This document shows, in pieces, positions 56,519-64,000 of a stretch of 64,000 nt of DNA. Position 1 is the first letter of the stretch. The number at the start of each line of letters is the position of its first letter. The notes below the pieces were generated by a model. That model ran no database searches and had not been told where the DNA came from. It saw only the letters and a list, made by a program, of their open reading frames with translations. The DNA lies in assembly GCF_023065955.2 (NCBI RefSeq), contig NW_026623067.1, positions 57,854,444-57,918,443 on the forward strand. Direction: 5' to 3'. A program made the position numbers and the translations under genes. Source of the stretch: Ursus arctos (Eukaryota; Chordata; Mammalia; Carnivora; Ursidae).

Positions 56519-56697
56519 CTGACCCACCAGCGCTGGGAGAAAAGAGAGAGAACAGAAATCTTAGCTAAAAAGGGTTTTGACCTAGGTGTAGTGCATTCCA
56601 GGTGGAGCTGCAGAGCTGGGGTGGGGGTCCCCTGAAATGTAAGAGTGCTCCATGGCATGGGCACAGCCTGGGTGGAACGGAGTAAGTCAGCTGGCCC

Positions 56698-56919
56698 ATG
56701 AATCAGGCCTTCCTGCCAGCCATGCCGAGGGGATTCTCACCCTATGGAGTGTTGTCAATCCCTCCGGAATCTCAAGACACAGGTAACGGCTTGGCCCTGG
56801 TGAGAAACGGCCGGCTTCCCATTTCCCCCCAGTATGACTTCCTGTACATCCAGCCAGGGGCCCTGCCCACTCCCCCGCAGAGCTCAGGAGCCGAGCGGAG
56901 AAGGAAAAAACAAGGCTGA
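56698..56919 (+). CDS. Candidate small ORF (73 codons), unknown function
   Basis: The frame starts MNQAFLPAMPRGFSPYGVLS and ends in a basic RRRKKQG tail. The middle is Pro/Gly/Tyr/Asn-rich (residues about 33-56: alternating polar and hydrophobic, with an ISPQYDFLYIQPG stretch). There is no signal peptide, membrane segment or known domain, and I do not recognise a family. An in-frame TAA lies 15 nt upstream, so 56698 is the natural start; its context (GCCCATGA) is weak, with C at -3. It sits downstream of TATATAAA (56511) and upstream of AATAAA (57542), a compact intronless layout of about 1 kb. It is outside the repeats I can identify. Its length is common by chance, so composition and layout are the only support. 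It could equally be an exon fragment, a lncRNA micro-ORF or noise. Confidence 0.3.
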   Translation: MNQAFLPAMPRGFSPYGVLSIPPESQDTGNGLALVRNGRLPISPQYDFLYIQPGALPTPPQSSGAERRRKKQG

Positions 56920-56922
56920 TTC

Positions 56923-57201
56923 ATGTTTGTGATTAACTTCTCACCTAATGCTGTAATCCCATACGCAGACCTGGCCCAGCTGTCGGGGCTTGGCTGGGAA
57001 CCGGGCTCTCAGAGGAAGGGCAGGGGGCCGCAGATTCCGCCCCCACCCGCCTGCAGCAACCCTCCGAGGGTTGTGTCTCAGAAGTCACCTCGTTCGGGAC
57101 CCCTTCTTCTGTCTCCCCTGTCAGATCTCTCCCTTCAGCTAACCCTGCAGCGTCTTCTGCACCTCCTTCATAGCATTTGCCTTTTCTTCACCTTCCCTTG
57201 A
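56923..57201 (+). other. Second open frame in the same phase after one TGA
   Basis: It begins at an ATG three bases after the TGA of the 73-codon frame and in the same phase, giving 92 more codons (start MFVINFSPNAVIPYADLAQL). The C-terminal half is Pro/Ser- then Leu-rich. No domain recognised. It could be chance, a 3' UTR frame, or the continuation of a once longer frame interrupted by a stop. Confidence 0.2.
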
Positions 57202-57541
57202 GGGTGACAGCCACGTTCCCCTTCTTGTGAAACCTCCTGAGGTGCCCAGCCTCACGGCAAGCCCAAGTGAGGACTCAGGAAACCACCGTGAACAGAACAG
57301 CCACAGGGTGACCACCCCTGAAAGCCTGCGCTGGACAGAAAAGAAGCCCAAAGCAAATTCCAGCCTCTCGTCTGCACCTCAGCTGGCCTGAGCGGGCCGT
57401 GCAGATGTGACCTCCCTCTGCTTTTCTCAACAATAATCCCAGCCCCTTGTTATGATAAACTACTTGCTCCTTGCTCGGCAGTACATTCAGGAACTGGACG
57501 GCTGCCAAGAAAAACTCAGGAGCTATGGTAGGGGCTATTGA

Positions 57542-57547
57542 AATAAA
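57542..57547 (+). terminator. Candidate poly(A) signal AATAAA
   Basis: AATAAA in unique sequence about 620 nt after the small ORF stop and 1,030 nt after the TATA box, followed by T/A-rich DNA. This hexamer is common by chance; it matters only as part of the TATA-ORF-signal arrangement. Confidence 0.3.
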
Positions 57548-57560
57548 TTAATGGCTTATG

Positions 57561-58394
57561 ATATATATAGGAAAAACAGCGCTAGGTAATAAGCTTATAT
57601 GCCAACAAAAATCACATGGTTATTTAAGAGGAAGAGTTTTTACATAAATGTGTATGATTTTAACTAAGAAGACTGATTTAGAAAAAAAAAAGTAATTCAC
57701 AACCTGTTTAGCCAAGTAAATAATGGTCCTCCAAAGTTGGTATCAGTAACTTGGGAAGCCGTGACTGCCGAAAACAGCCCTCTTCTTCTTTTTGGAGGTC
57801 TGCAGGGTTAGTCCAGGAGGGACATTAGATACATGACTTCATAATTAGGCTTTTTGGCTTCAAGTATCAAATGGTATCACTCACCTTGATTACGGGCCTG
57901 ATTCACCAGACTTGGCTCTGAATTATTTTTGACATTTTCCAACATTTAAACCCACCTTCAGAAAAACAAGCCTTTGCTACTTCCCAGGCATGCAAAAAGA
58001 AGGCACTGTATATTCTGGAGATGCAGAGAAAGAGTCCAAACCCATACTGAGCAAGAAAAATGTCAACGCCGACCTCACAGGTGACCACTGCAACTATGCA
58101 AGTTCTAATTTCTTTGTTTGAAGATCTGTCATGTCATTTTAGAATCAGAGTTCACACTTACTCATTCTGTGGAGACTGTCATCAGGTTTGGTTTGCACAA
58201 GAGAGCTGACCCGAATCAAGGAATTTCAACTTCGAATTCCAGACCAGCTATGACATTTGGACCAGTGGGAGCCTTTGCAAATCCCTAGGAAAACCTGAGC
58301 AGCCCACACGGGCGCTTCACCAGCTGGCCACCCCACCAGAGGTGCACAGAGTGATAACTGAAAGCAGCCTCTCTACTTCTAACGTGGCGTAAAT
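57561..58394. other. Unassigned sequence
   Basis: AT-rich at first, with no recognised repeat or gene. The 61-codon minus frame at 57903-58088 has no motif. Confidence 0.45.
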
Positions 58395-58632
58395 CACCCT
58401 GACTCAATTCTTTTTTTTTTTTTTTTAAAGATTTTATTTTATTTACTTGACAGAGAGAGACAGCCAGTGAGAGAGGGAACACAAGCAGGGGGAGTGGGAG
58501 AGGAAGAAGCAGGCTCCCAGTGGAGGAGCCCGATGCGGGGCTCGATCCCAGAACGCCAGGATCACGCCCTGAGCCAAAGGCAGATGCCTAATGACTGAGC
58601 CACCCAGGCGCCCCACACCCTGACTCAATTCT
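58395..58632 (-). mobile_element. Can-SINE, young type, with target-site duplication
   Basis: The body (58412-58615), read on the minus strand, has GGGGCGCCTGGGTGGCTCAG, the GGGATCGAGCCCC core and a long A tail. The duplication CACCCTGACTCAATTCT at 58395-58411 and 58616-58632 is exact. Confidence 0.96.
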
Positions 58633-58775
58633 GAGGGAGGGGGCCGTGCAGGAGTGATGGGCCAGCCCCAGCTTTAAGTGGCTAAGTGAGAAGCGTGGTG
58701 TTCTCCAGGTAGTGTTTAGGGCTGTTCTTCGCCTTCATGACAGAGAATGCCAGGACCCACTTCCACAGGTCAGTC

Positions 58776-58983
58776 AAAACACTGCCAGCGGGCGCCTGGG
58801 TGGCTCAGTTAAGCATCCCCCTTCGGCTCGGGTCCTGGTCTCAGGGTCCCGGGATCAAGTCCCACACCTGGCTCTCTGCTCACTGGGGAGTCTGCTCCCT
58901 CTACCCCTCCCGCCTTCGTTCTCTCCCTCTCGCTCTCTCTCAAATAAATAAATAAAATATTAAAAAAAAAAAACACGCCCAGC
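58776..58983 (+). mobile_element. Can-SINE, different (older) subfamily, with target-site duplication
   Basis: The body (58790-58970) starts GGGCGCCTGGGTGGCTCAGT, lacks several bases after the A box, carries 'ctctctgctcactggggagt' instead of the young 'cctgcttcttcctctcccac' block, and ends in a long A tail. Flanks AACACTGCCAGC and AACACGCCCAGC match with one difference. Two plus frames (58712-58951 and 58737-58955) run through it. Confidence 0.93.
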
Positions 58984-59774
58984 ATTAACTCTGCGCTTGA
59001 TACAAATCAAACCCCAAATGCCCAGCACGTAAGAAAAACGCTCTGCTGTACTATACCTTGGGAGAAGGAGCTGAGCAGAAGTTTGTTACCCAAGGCTTAA
59101 ATCATATTGCCCGAGGAGGTCCATCTCTTGTTTGCCTCTCTCTCCCTTACCCTCCTTCCTAAGAAACTCTAAGTGAATGAAAGGGCAGTCATTAACTGTG
59201 TAAATCCCCATCTGTTTGTGAAGCTAAATTCTGGCTTCCCCGCCCCCGCCTAAGGCTGTGGGAATAGTATGTCCCAGTTCCCCACACACCCCCCCCCCAA
59301 GGACACCGGAGCCCCGGGAAACCTGCCTGCTCCATCACCCTCAGTGAGGGGTCCACCTCCAGACTGCAGGTGACATGGGCATGCTCAGACCCAACCACAT
59401 CTTTCCTGGAGAGCAGGCAGACGTGCTAACACTCCTTGGGAGAAAGAGCCCGCTGCTCTTCTTCCCTCACTGCAGGGGGATGATTGGCCTAGTGTGGCCA
59501 AAAGGGGAAGATGCTGAGGAGAAGACAGTGGTAGTCTGCACCCAAAAGTGGCCTGGGCCATAAAACCCAAAGGGGTCCTACTGCTTTTTTGAAGCCCAAG
59601 TGGCCCCTAACCCAAACTGTAGCATAGCCAGATGGACGGCAGTTCTGACGCAGCAGTCCTACTGGGCACTGTTGTGTAGGGGCGATGCAAGATCCTGACA
59701 GCTGTGCTGGGGTCCATGGGTGATGGCCAGTAGATGGGAATGTGGCCTCTAAGGAGCTTCCATTCCACTTACAA
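58984..59774. other. Unassigned sequence
   Basis: No gene or named repeat; a 9-10-nt C run lies near 59289. Confidence 0.45.
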
Positions 59775-60010
59775 TGGTTAAGAGTATAGACTCTGAAGCC
59801 AAAGTGCCTAGGTTTGAATCTGGGCCCTTCCGCTGTGTGACTTTGAGCAACTTCCTTAATCGTGTTGTGCCTCGATTCCTCTTCATAGAAAAGATATAAA
59901 AACAGCACAGTTTATATAGGGTCACTGTGAAGATTAAATAATTGAATATATCTCCAGGCTAAAAGAGTGTTGGACACATAGGCTATGCTTATGAGGGTGG
60001 ACTCTTATTA
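59775..60010 (+). mobile_element. MIR element, sense orientation, nearly complete
   Basis: 'tggttaagagtatagactct', 'gaagccaaagtgcctaggtt', 'tgactttgagcaacttcctt', 'tgtgcctcgattcctcttca' and 'gtgaagattaaataattgaa' give the whole MIR order on the plus strand, including the tRNA-related head. Overlapping minus frame 59489-59908 is not a gene. Confidence 0.9.
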
Positions 60011-60614
60011 CTTGGAAGACATGATCCAAGTCAAAAGTCATCTTCCAGAAGCGCAAGGTCATCTGTGAGGACCTGCAGGGAGAACTCACTGGAGGAAAAC
60101 CAGGGGTCTGTGGGGTTGAAGCAGCAGGATGGACTTCAAGGGAAAGATGGGACCTGAGTCATGACCTTGAGGCAGGTCTACACTGACCCTTTTCCTCTAA
60201 CCTACCCTGACCACCCATGAATATGGGGTCCCCACCCCTCAGGAGGACCTCAGGTCTCTCTTCCCAAGCCCTCTTTGACTCTTGCAATCCCCCCTAACCC
60301 CCCAACCCTGCTGCTCACCTCCTGAGCTGGTCTTTGGGCTTCATCTTTGATTGCTGTGCTTGTCTACGTGCTGTTGGGTCATGTGAGAGATCTCAGTTCA
60401 GGTCTCTTCTGAGTGAGGAGCTGGAGTGACAAAGGTGAGCATCAAACTATGTCAAGTATCACCCTCCAGAAGTTCCCCTGTCTGTTGGCAGACAAGGAAA
60501 CAGCTAAGTCATCCTGTGGAGGGCTGCCACAGGAGGACAGACGAGGGATCCGTGGAAGGGTGGAGAGAGGTCAGGACTCTCTGGCTGCCAGGGGCTGCAG
60601 GGGGCGGGCAATAG
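60011..60614. other. Unassigned sequence
   Basis: No gene or named repeat recognised. Confidence 0.45.
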
Positions 60615-60775
60615 GGAGTTGTGGTTTAATTGGGTACAGGGTTTCAATTTTGCCAGATCAAAAGAATTTTGGAGATTGCTTGTACAATGTGAATGTACAT
60701 AATGTGCCAAACTGTGCAACTAAAACTGGTTAGGACGGTAAATTGTATGTTGTATGTATTTTCCACCACTTGATT
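60615..60775 (+). mobile_element. L1M 3' UTR fragment
   Basis: 'gtttaattgggtacagggtt' followed by 'tcaattttgccagatcaaaa', 'gtacaatgtgaatgtacata' and 'ctaaaactggttaggacggt' match the last part of old L1 3' UTRs on the plus strand. Confidence 0.8.
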
Positions 60776-61540
60776 GGATTGATTTCCTCATCCCACCTGT
60801 GACTGCTCAGACTGTAGCCAGGTAGTGTGATGTGTTGAGGATTTCAGGGATCTGCTTTTCTGCCTGGCCTTTCCCTTAGTCAGATTTTCTGATTATCTGG
60901 TTGCAAATCCAGATTATCTAATTGCTCTCTGCTTTCATTTTTTAATCTGAAAAGTAGGAACACGATTTCCCAACCCTGATATTTTAATTGGATTATTATA
61001 TATGGATGCTTTTCCACTCAGGATCCCAGCCATTATGATAAAACGAACCTTCTCAGATTGTCTAACCTCATTTTGTGACCTACCCCCTCCCAGGCTTAGA
61101 AGAAGGCTGCCGAGTTAGTGTGTATGAAATGCTTTGAGTCCCTTGACTTAAATAAGATTAAGTATCAAGGATCCTTTTCACTATTGGGCATGCCCGATTG
61201 TATGTCTCGTGAATGCTGTTTGTGATTGTTATTCCTACACAAAGGAGGGAGTAGAAAGCAGAGAGCAAAGAATCCTCCGGCCAAACCATGAAGTTGGCCT
61301 TAAAAGACAGAAGCAGTGTCAGCATCCTGAGCCCCACCAGCACCATCAGCTCCCTGAGAAAGGTAGCGGAGAGGTGGGAAAGATGCACAGACGTCTGTAT
61401 TTGTTCTCCTGATGCTCCTGCCAAAAACTGTTACAACATCCTGTCCCTAACTGGCAAAACAAATAGTACATGCCATCCTCCTGGGCTAAAACTTGTAAGT
61501 TACATTATACCCTGATATTAACATTAGAAACCAAACTGCT
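60776..61540. other. Unassigned sequence
   Basis: No gene or named repeat. Frames at 61158-61424 (-), 61209-61412 (+) and 61288-61515 (+) overlap and lack motifs. Confidence 0.45.
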
Positions 61541-61664
61541 GGGGTGCCTGGTTGGCTCATTCGGTTAACTGTCTGACTCTTGGTTTCAGCTCAGGTCTTG
61601 ATCTCAGGGTTGTGAGTTCAAGCCCCTCACTGGGCTCCATGCTGAGCGTGGAGCCAACTTAGAA
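61541..61664 (+). mobile_element. Old short Can-SINE
   Basis: GGGGTGCCTGGTTGGCTCAT, 'gttaactgtctgactcttgg', 'gatctcagggttgtgagttc' and GCGTGGAGCC show a diverged SINEC with tRNA A/B-box remnants. The tail is reduced to AAAAACAACAACAATGAA, and no clear duplication remains. Confidence 0.88.
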
Positions 61665-62304
61665 AAACAACAACAATGAACTTCTTATTTTGAAGTGCTT
61701 TTCACAACTTAATCCCTGACTGGTGTGGTGGGGAGTTGTCAAGAGCGTCTTACATCTCTCCACATCAGCCCTAATTGAGAGGCTCCCATCACCCCCGCCC
61801 CCCCAACCAGCCTTTCCTCCTCAGGGTTAGGACTCAGATGGAGAGGAGTATTCATTCTCCTCTCCTCCCTTGAGCTAGATTGACCGGAGTGGGATTGCTA
61901 AGGCTGGTCCCTATTCTCTCTTTACACACCAAGTCTAAATTCCATTGCCTGCCTTTCCACACCCCTTATGACTAGACTCTACCTTCCCACCTAGCCAACT
62001 TCTTGGTCTCTCCTGCTTTGTCCTCGGACCTGGGGCCTTGGAACCCTGTGAATCCTCCCTATAGCTCTCCTGCAAAGCCAGGCACTAGTCCAACCCTCCA
62101 CCAGCCCAAATCCATCTTTTCCTCCTCTGAATTCCTATGGCATTTATAGTTAACACCCTACAATTTACTGAACCACTTAATTATATCCTCTTGGGTACTG
62201 CTAGTGATTATTTCTTGCATTTTAGTCTGGCCTCCTGAGTCGATATTGAACCCCAGTGGGACAGAAACCATGCTTCATACATATTTATTATGTCCATAGA
62301 GCAC
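61665..62304. other. Unassigned sequence (possible diverged LINE text)
   Basis: C/T-rich, with no gene. The part at about 62000-62280 weakly recalls L2-type 3' sequence but is not firmly assignable. Confidence 0.4.
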
Positions 62305-62333
62305 ATAATAATAATAATAACAACAACAACAAC
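62305..62333. repeat. Compound (ATA)n(ACA)n microsatellite
   Basis: About five ATA-type units pass directly into five AAC-type units. Confidence 0.95.
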
Positions 62334-62344
62334 CGTGGCCATTT

Positions 62345-62530
62345 ATTAAGCACTCAGTGTATACCAGACAGTACTATATGTGTGCAATTTATCTAATACT
62401 CACATAACCTTTAATGAGGCATTATTATGTGTATTTTTCAGATGAGAAAACCAGTGCTCAATGCTCAGCTGACACATGGCTGATAAGGTCCGAGTCTGGA
62501 GTCAGGTCAGTGGTCTCCCAAGGCCTTAAT
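62345..62530 (-). mobile_element. MIR element
   Basis: 'ttattaagcactcagtgtat', 'accagacagtactatatgtg', 'tttcagatgagaaaaccagt' and 'acacatggctgataaggtcc' follow the reverse-complement MIR order. Confidence 0.75.
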
Positions 62531-62639
62531 CAAACTTTTTGACATAAGAAAATTGAAGTAAAGAAAATACTTCCCTAGGATCATCCCCTTTTGAAGGGAG
62601 TGGACTAGAACTACTCCCAACGGTTCTAAGAAATGTAAG

Positions 62640-62775
62640 CTCCACTATAAAGGAAGCTGCTGAGAACAGGAACTTTTGTCTGTTTCCTGTACTGGCGTAT
62701 CTCCAACCTTTGGAGCAGTGCCTGGCTCACACACAGTAGGTGCTCAGTAAAACAGTTACTGAATGAACAAATGAA
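62640..62775 (+). mobile_element. L2 3'-end fragment
   Basis: 'agaacaggaacttttgtctg' followed later by 'agtgcctggctcacacacag' and 'taggtgctcagtaaaacagt' and 'tactgaatgaa' is a clear L2 3' tail. Confidence 0.85.
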
Positions 62776-63459
62776 ACCTCATCAGCAAACCTACACCAAG
62801 TAACCACCGAGCGTAAAGAATTGCTAAAAGCATGAGAAAAATAATGTAAAAAACCACTCTAATTTGTTTGACTTAAATTCACTTGCTGCAGAATACTTGC
62901 AGAGAACCATCTAGAAAGAGAAAGGGGATGCAAACCTAGGTTCCCAATTTGATGCCAAATGTGTCCTTTTCACGTTGGGAGGGCTGGGGGCTTCCCACTC
63001 CCTGTCTGTTCTTCTCCTTCAAACCTCCATTAAAACAATCTGCCACCAAACAAAACACACAAGGTCCCAAAATGATTATTTGAGATTATTTAGGTTTTCT
63101 TGTTTTGCTTTGTTTTGTTTTGTTTTTTGCCTAGGTCATAACCATGTAAAAGCAGTGAAAACAAAACCAAGACTTTTGGGCCCAATTACTGTCAGTCATT
63201 CCCTCCAATGGCTTTGATGGTTTATTTCTTTTTAAAATTCAGTGTAACCTTACAGGAGTATGAGGCAGTAAAGGCTGGCATATGGTGGTGGCAGCGGAAA
63301 TAGGAAAGGACTGGTGTAGAGGCTTTGTGATTAGCTGGGTGTGGGGCTGCAAGGGTTCCTAACAGGACTTCTGGGAGACTAGTATCATCACTAAGAGGGT
63401 CAGAGAAATGTAAGGGTCAAGTTAAGCTGGAAAGAAAGACGATGAATTTTACTTTCCTA
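62776..63459. other. Unassigned sequence with (TTTTG)n stretch
   Basis: Units of TTTTG at about 63098-63126. The 80-codon frame (62975-63217) crosses it and is not credible. No gene recognised. Confidence 0.45.
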
Positions 63460-63860
63460 CAAGCTCATTATGCTCCAGCCATACCCACTTTGTTTTTTTC
63501 TAAACCACATCACCTCCATCTCACTTATTCAAACGAAAGACTAATCTTTCTGGAATATTCTTCTCCCTGATCCACCCATGGCTGGCTTAGTTTTGACATC
63601 ACCTCTTCAGAAAGACCCTCGTGACCTGACGTCACACCTGAAGTGACCAAACAGTCTCTTGTCCCCTCTGCATGTTTTGTTGTCATAACGGCGCTCAGCA
63701 TTACTTGAAGTTTTCTTGTTTGCTTATTCGTTTATGGTCTATGTCTCCTCAACTATAGTGCGAGTTCCAGGAGAGCAGAAATGTCCTCAGCTACTCAACC
63801 ACACCACATTCGCAGAGCCTGGATGTGTGTCAGGCACAGACAAGGTGTTCAGGTAGAAAT
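63460..63860 (+). mobile_element. L2 3' region
   Basis: 'cttattcaaacgaaagacta', 'ggaatattcttctccctgat', 'catcacctcttcagaaagac' and 'agttccaggagagcagaaat' follow the L2 3' order on the plus strand. Confidence 0.7.
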
Positions 63861-64000
63861 GTCATGTGGTAACATCCAGCTCACAGTGGAAAATGTCGGT
63901 CTGGAGCTCAGGGAGGTGGGACAGTTTGAAGACGTGAGTCTGGAGTGTAACTCAAGAAACCAAAAGCAGGCACAAACTCTCTGTTATGACCAACTTTGGA
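63861..64000. other. Unassigned end of window
   Basis: No feature recognised in the last 140 bases. Confidence 0.45.

Noticed and set aside
56783..56832. Mini-intron inside the small ORF (GTAACG ... TTTCCCCCCAG)
   Set aside because: Only 50 nt, below the usual mammalian minimum, and removal would shift the frame.
1..64000. CRISPR arrays, operons, phage or integrative elements
   Set aside because: No regularly spaced repeats, bacterial-type gene packing or ribosome-binding sites; the SINE, LINE and LTR content is mammalian throughout.

Overview
This is nuclear DNA from a mammal, almost certainly a caniform carnivoran of the bear/seal/weasel kind. The evidence is at least a dozen tRNA-derived Can-SINE (SINEC) copies with the usual GGGGCGCCTGGGTGGC-type head, a CT-rich middle and an AAATAAATAAAATCTTT tail, most with exact target-site duplications, plus a young carnivore-type LINE-1 3' end. 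Ancient mammalian layers (L2, MIR, L1M, MaLR LTRs, MER5-like hAT elements) lie underneath. Nothing looks bacterial, viral or plasmid-borne. There are no operons, CRISPR arrays or functional RNA genes.

I could not recognise any known protein-coding gene. The window reads as intergenic or deep-intronic sequence with four orphan CpG islands (about 1.49-2.24, 14.35-15.35, 16.6-18.2 and 50.6-51.25 kb). The long open frames inside the islands are low-complexity Arg/Pro/Gly/Ala frames open on both strands, which is what CpG-rich DNA gives by chance. The second island has CCAAT, CRE-like and TCTCGCG motifs at its right edge. The third is followed by an AT-richer block with homeodomain, GATA and TCF/LEF-like sites that resembles a developmental enhancer. 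The fourth has a YY1-type motif and a GC box.

Layout: 0-9 kb is mostly unique sequence with CpG island 1 and two SINEs. 9.1-12.3 kb is a retrotransposon cluster with an inverted SINE pair, an L1 3' end and a nested hAT/SINE/MaLR stack. 13-19 kb holds microsatellites, islands 2 and 3 and the enhancer-like block. 19.7-27.5 kb is dominated by fossil LINEs, including an L2 whose decayed reverse transcriptase is still readable on the minus strand. 27.5-50 kb is unique sequence interspersed with L2, MIR, MaLR, old SINEs and a 124-nt homopurine tract. 50-64 kb has island 4, more LINE relics, a second inverted SINE pair, and the only stretch with a gene-like arrangement: a TATA box (56511), a 73-codon open frame (56698-56919) and an AATAAA signal (57542).

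I found no convincing previously undescribed system. The best items for a second look are the TATA/small-ORF/poly(A) unit at 56.5-57.5 kb, the enhancer-like block near 18.0-18.4 kb, the motif-bearing CpG islands and the nested transposon stack. Repeat family names come from recall of consensus sequences, not a database search. Boundaries are approximate unless target-site duplications are given.
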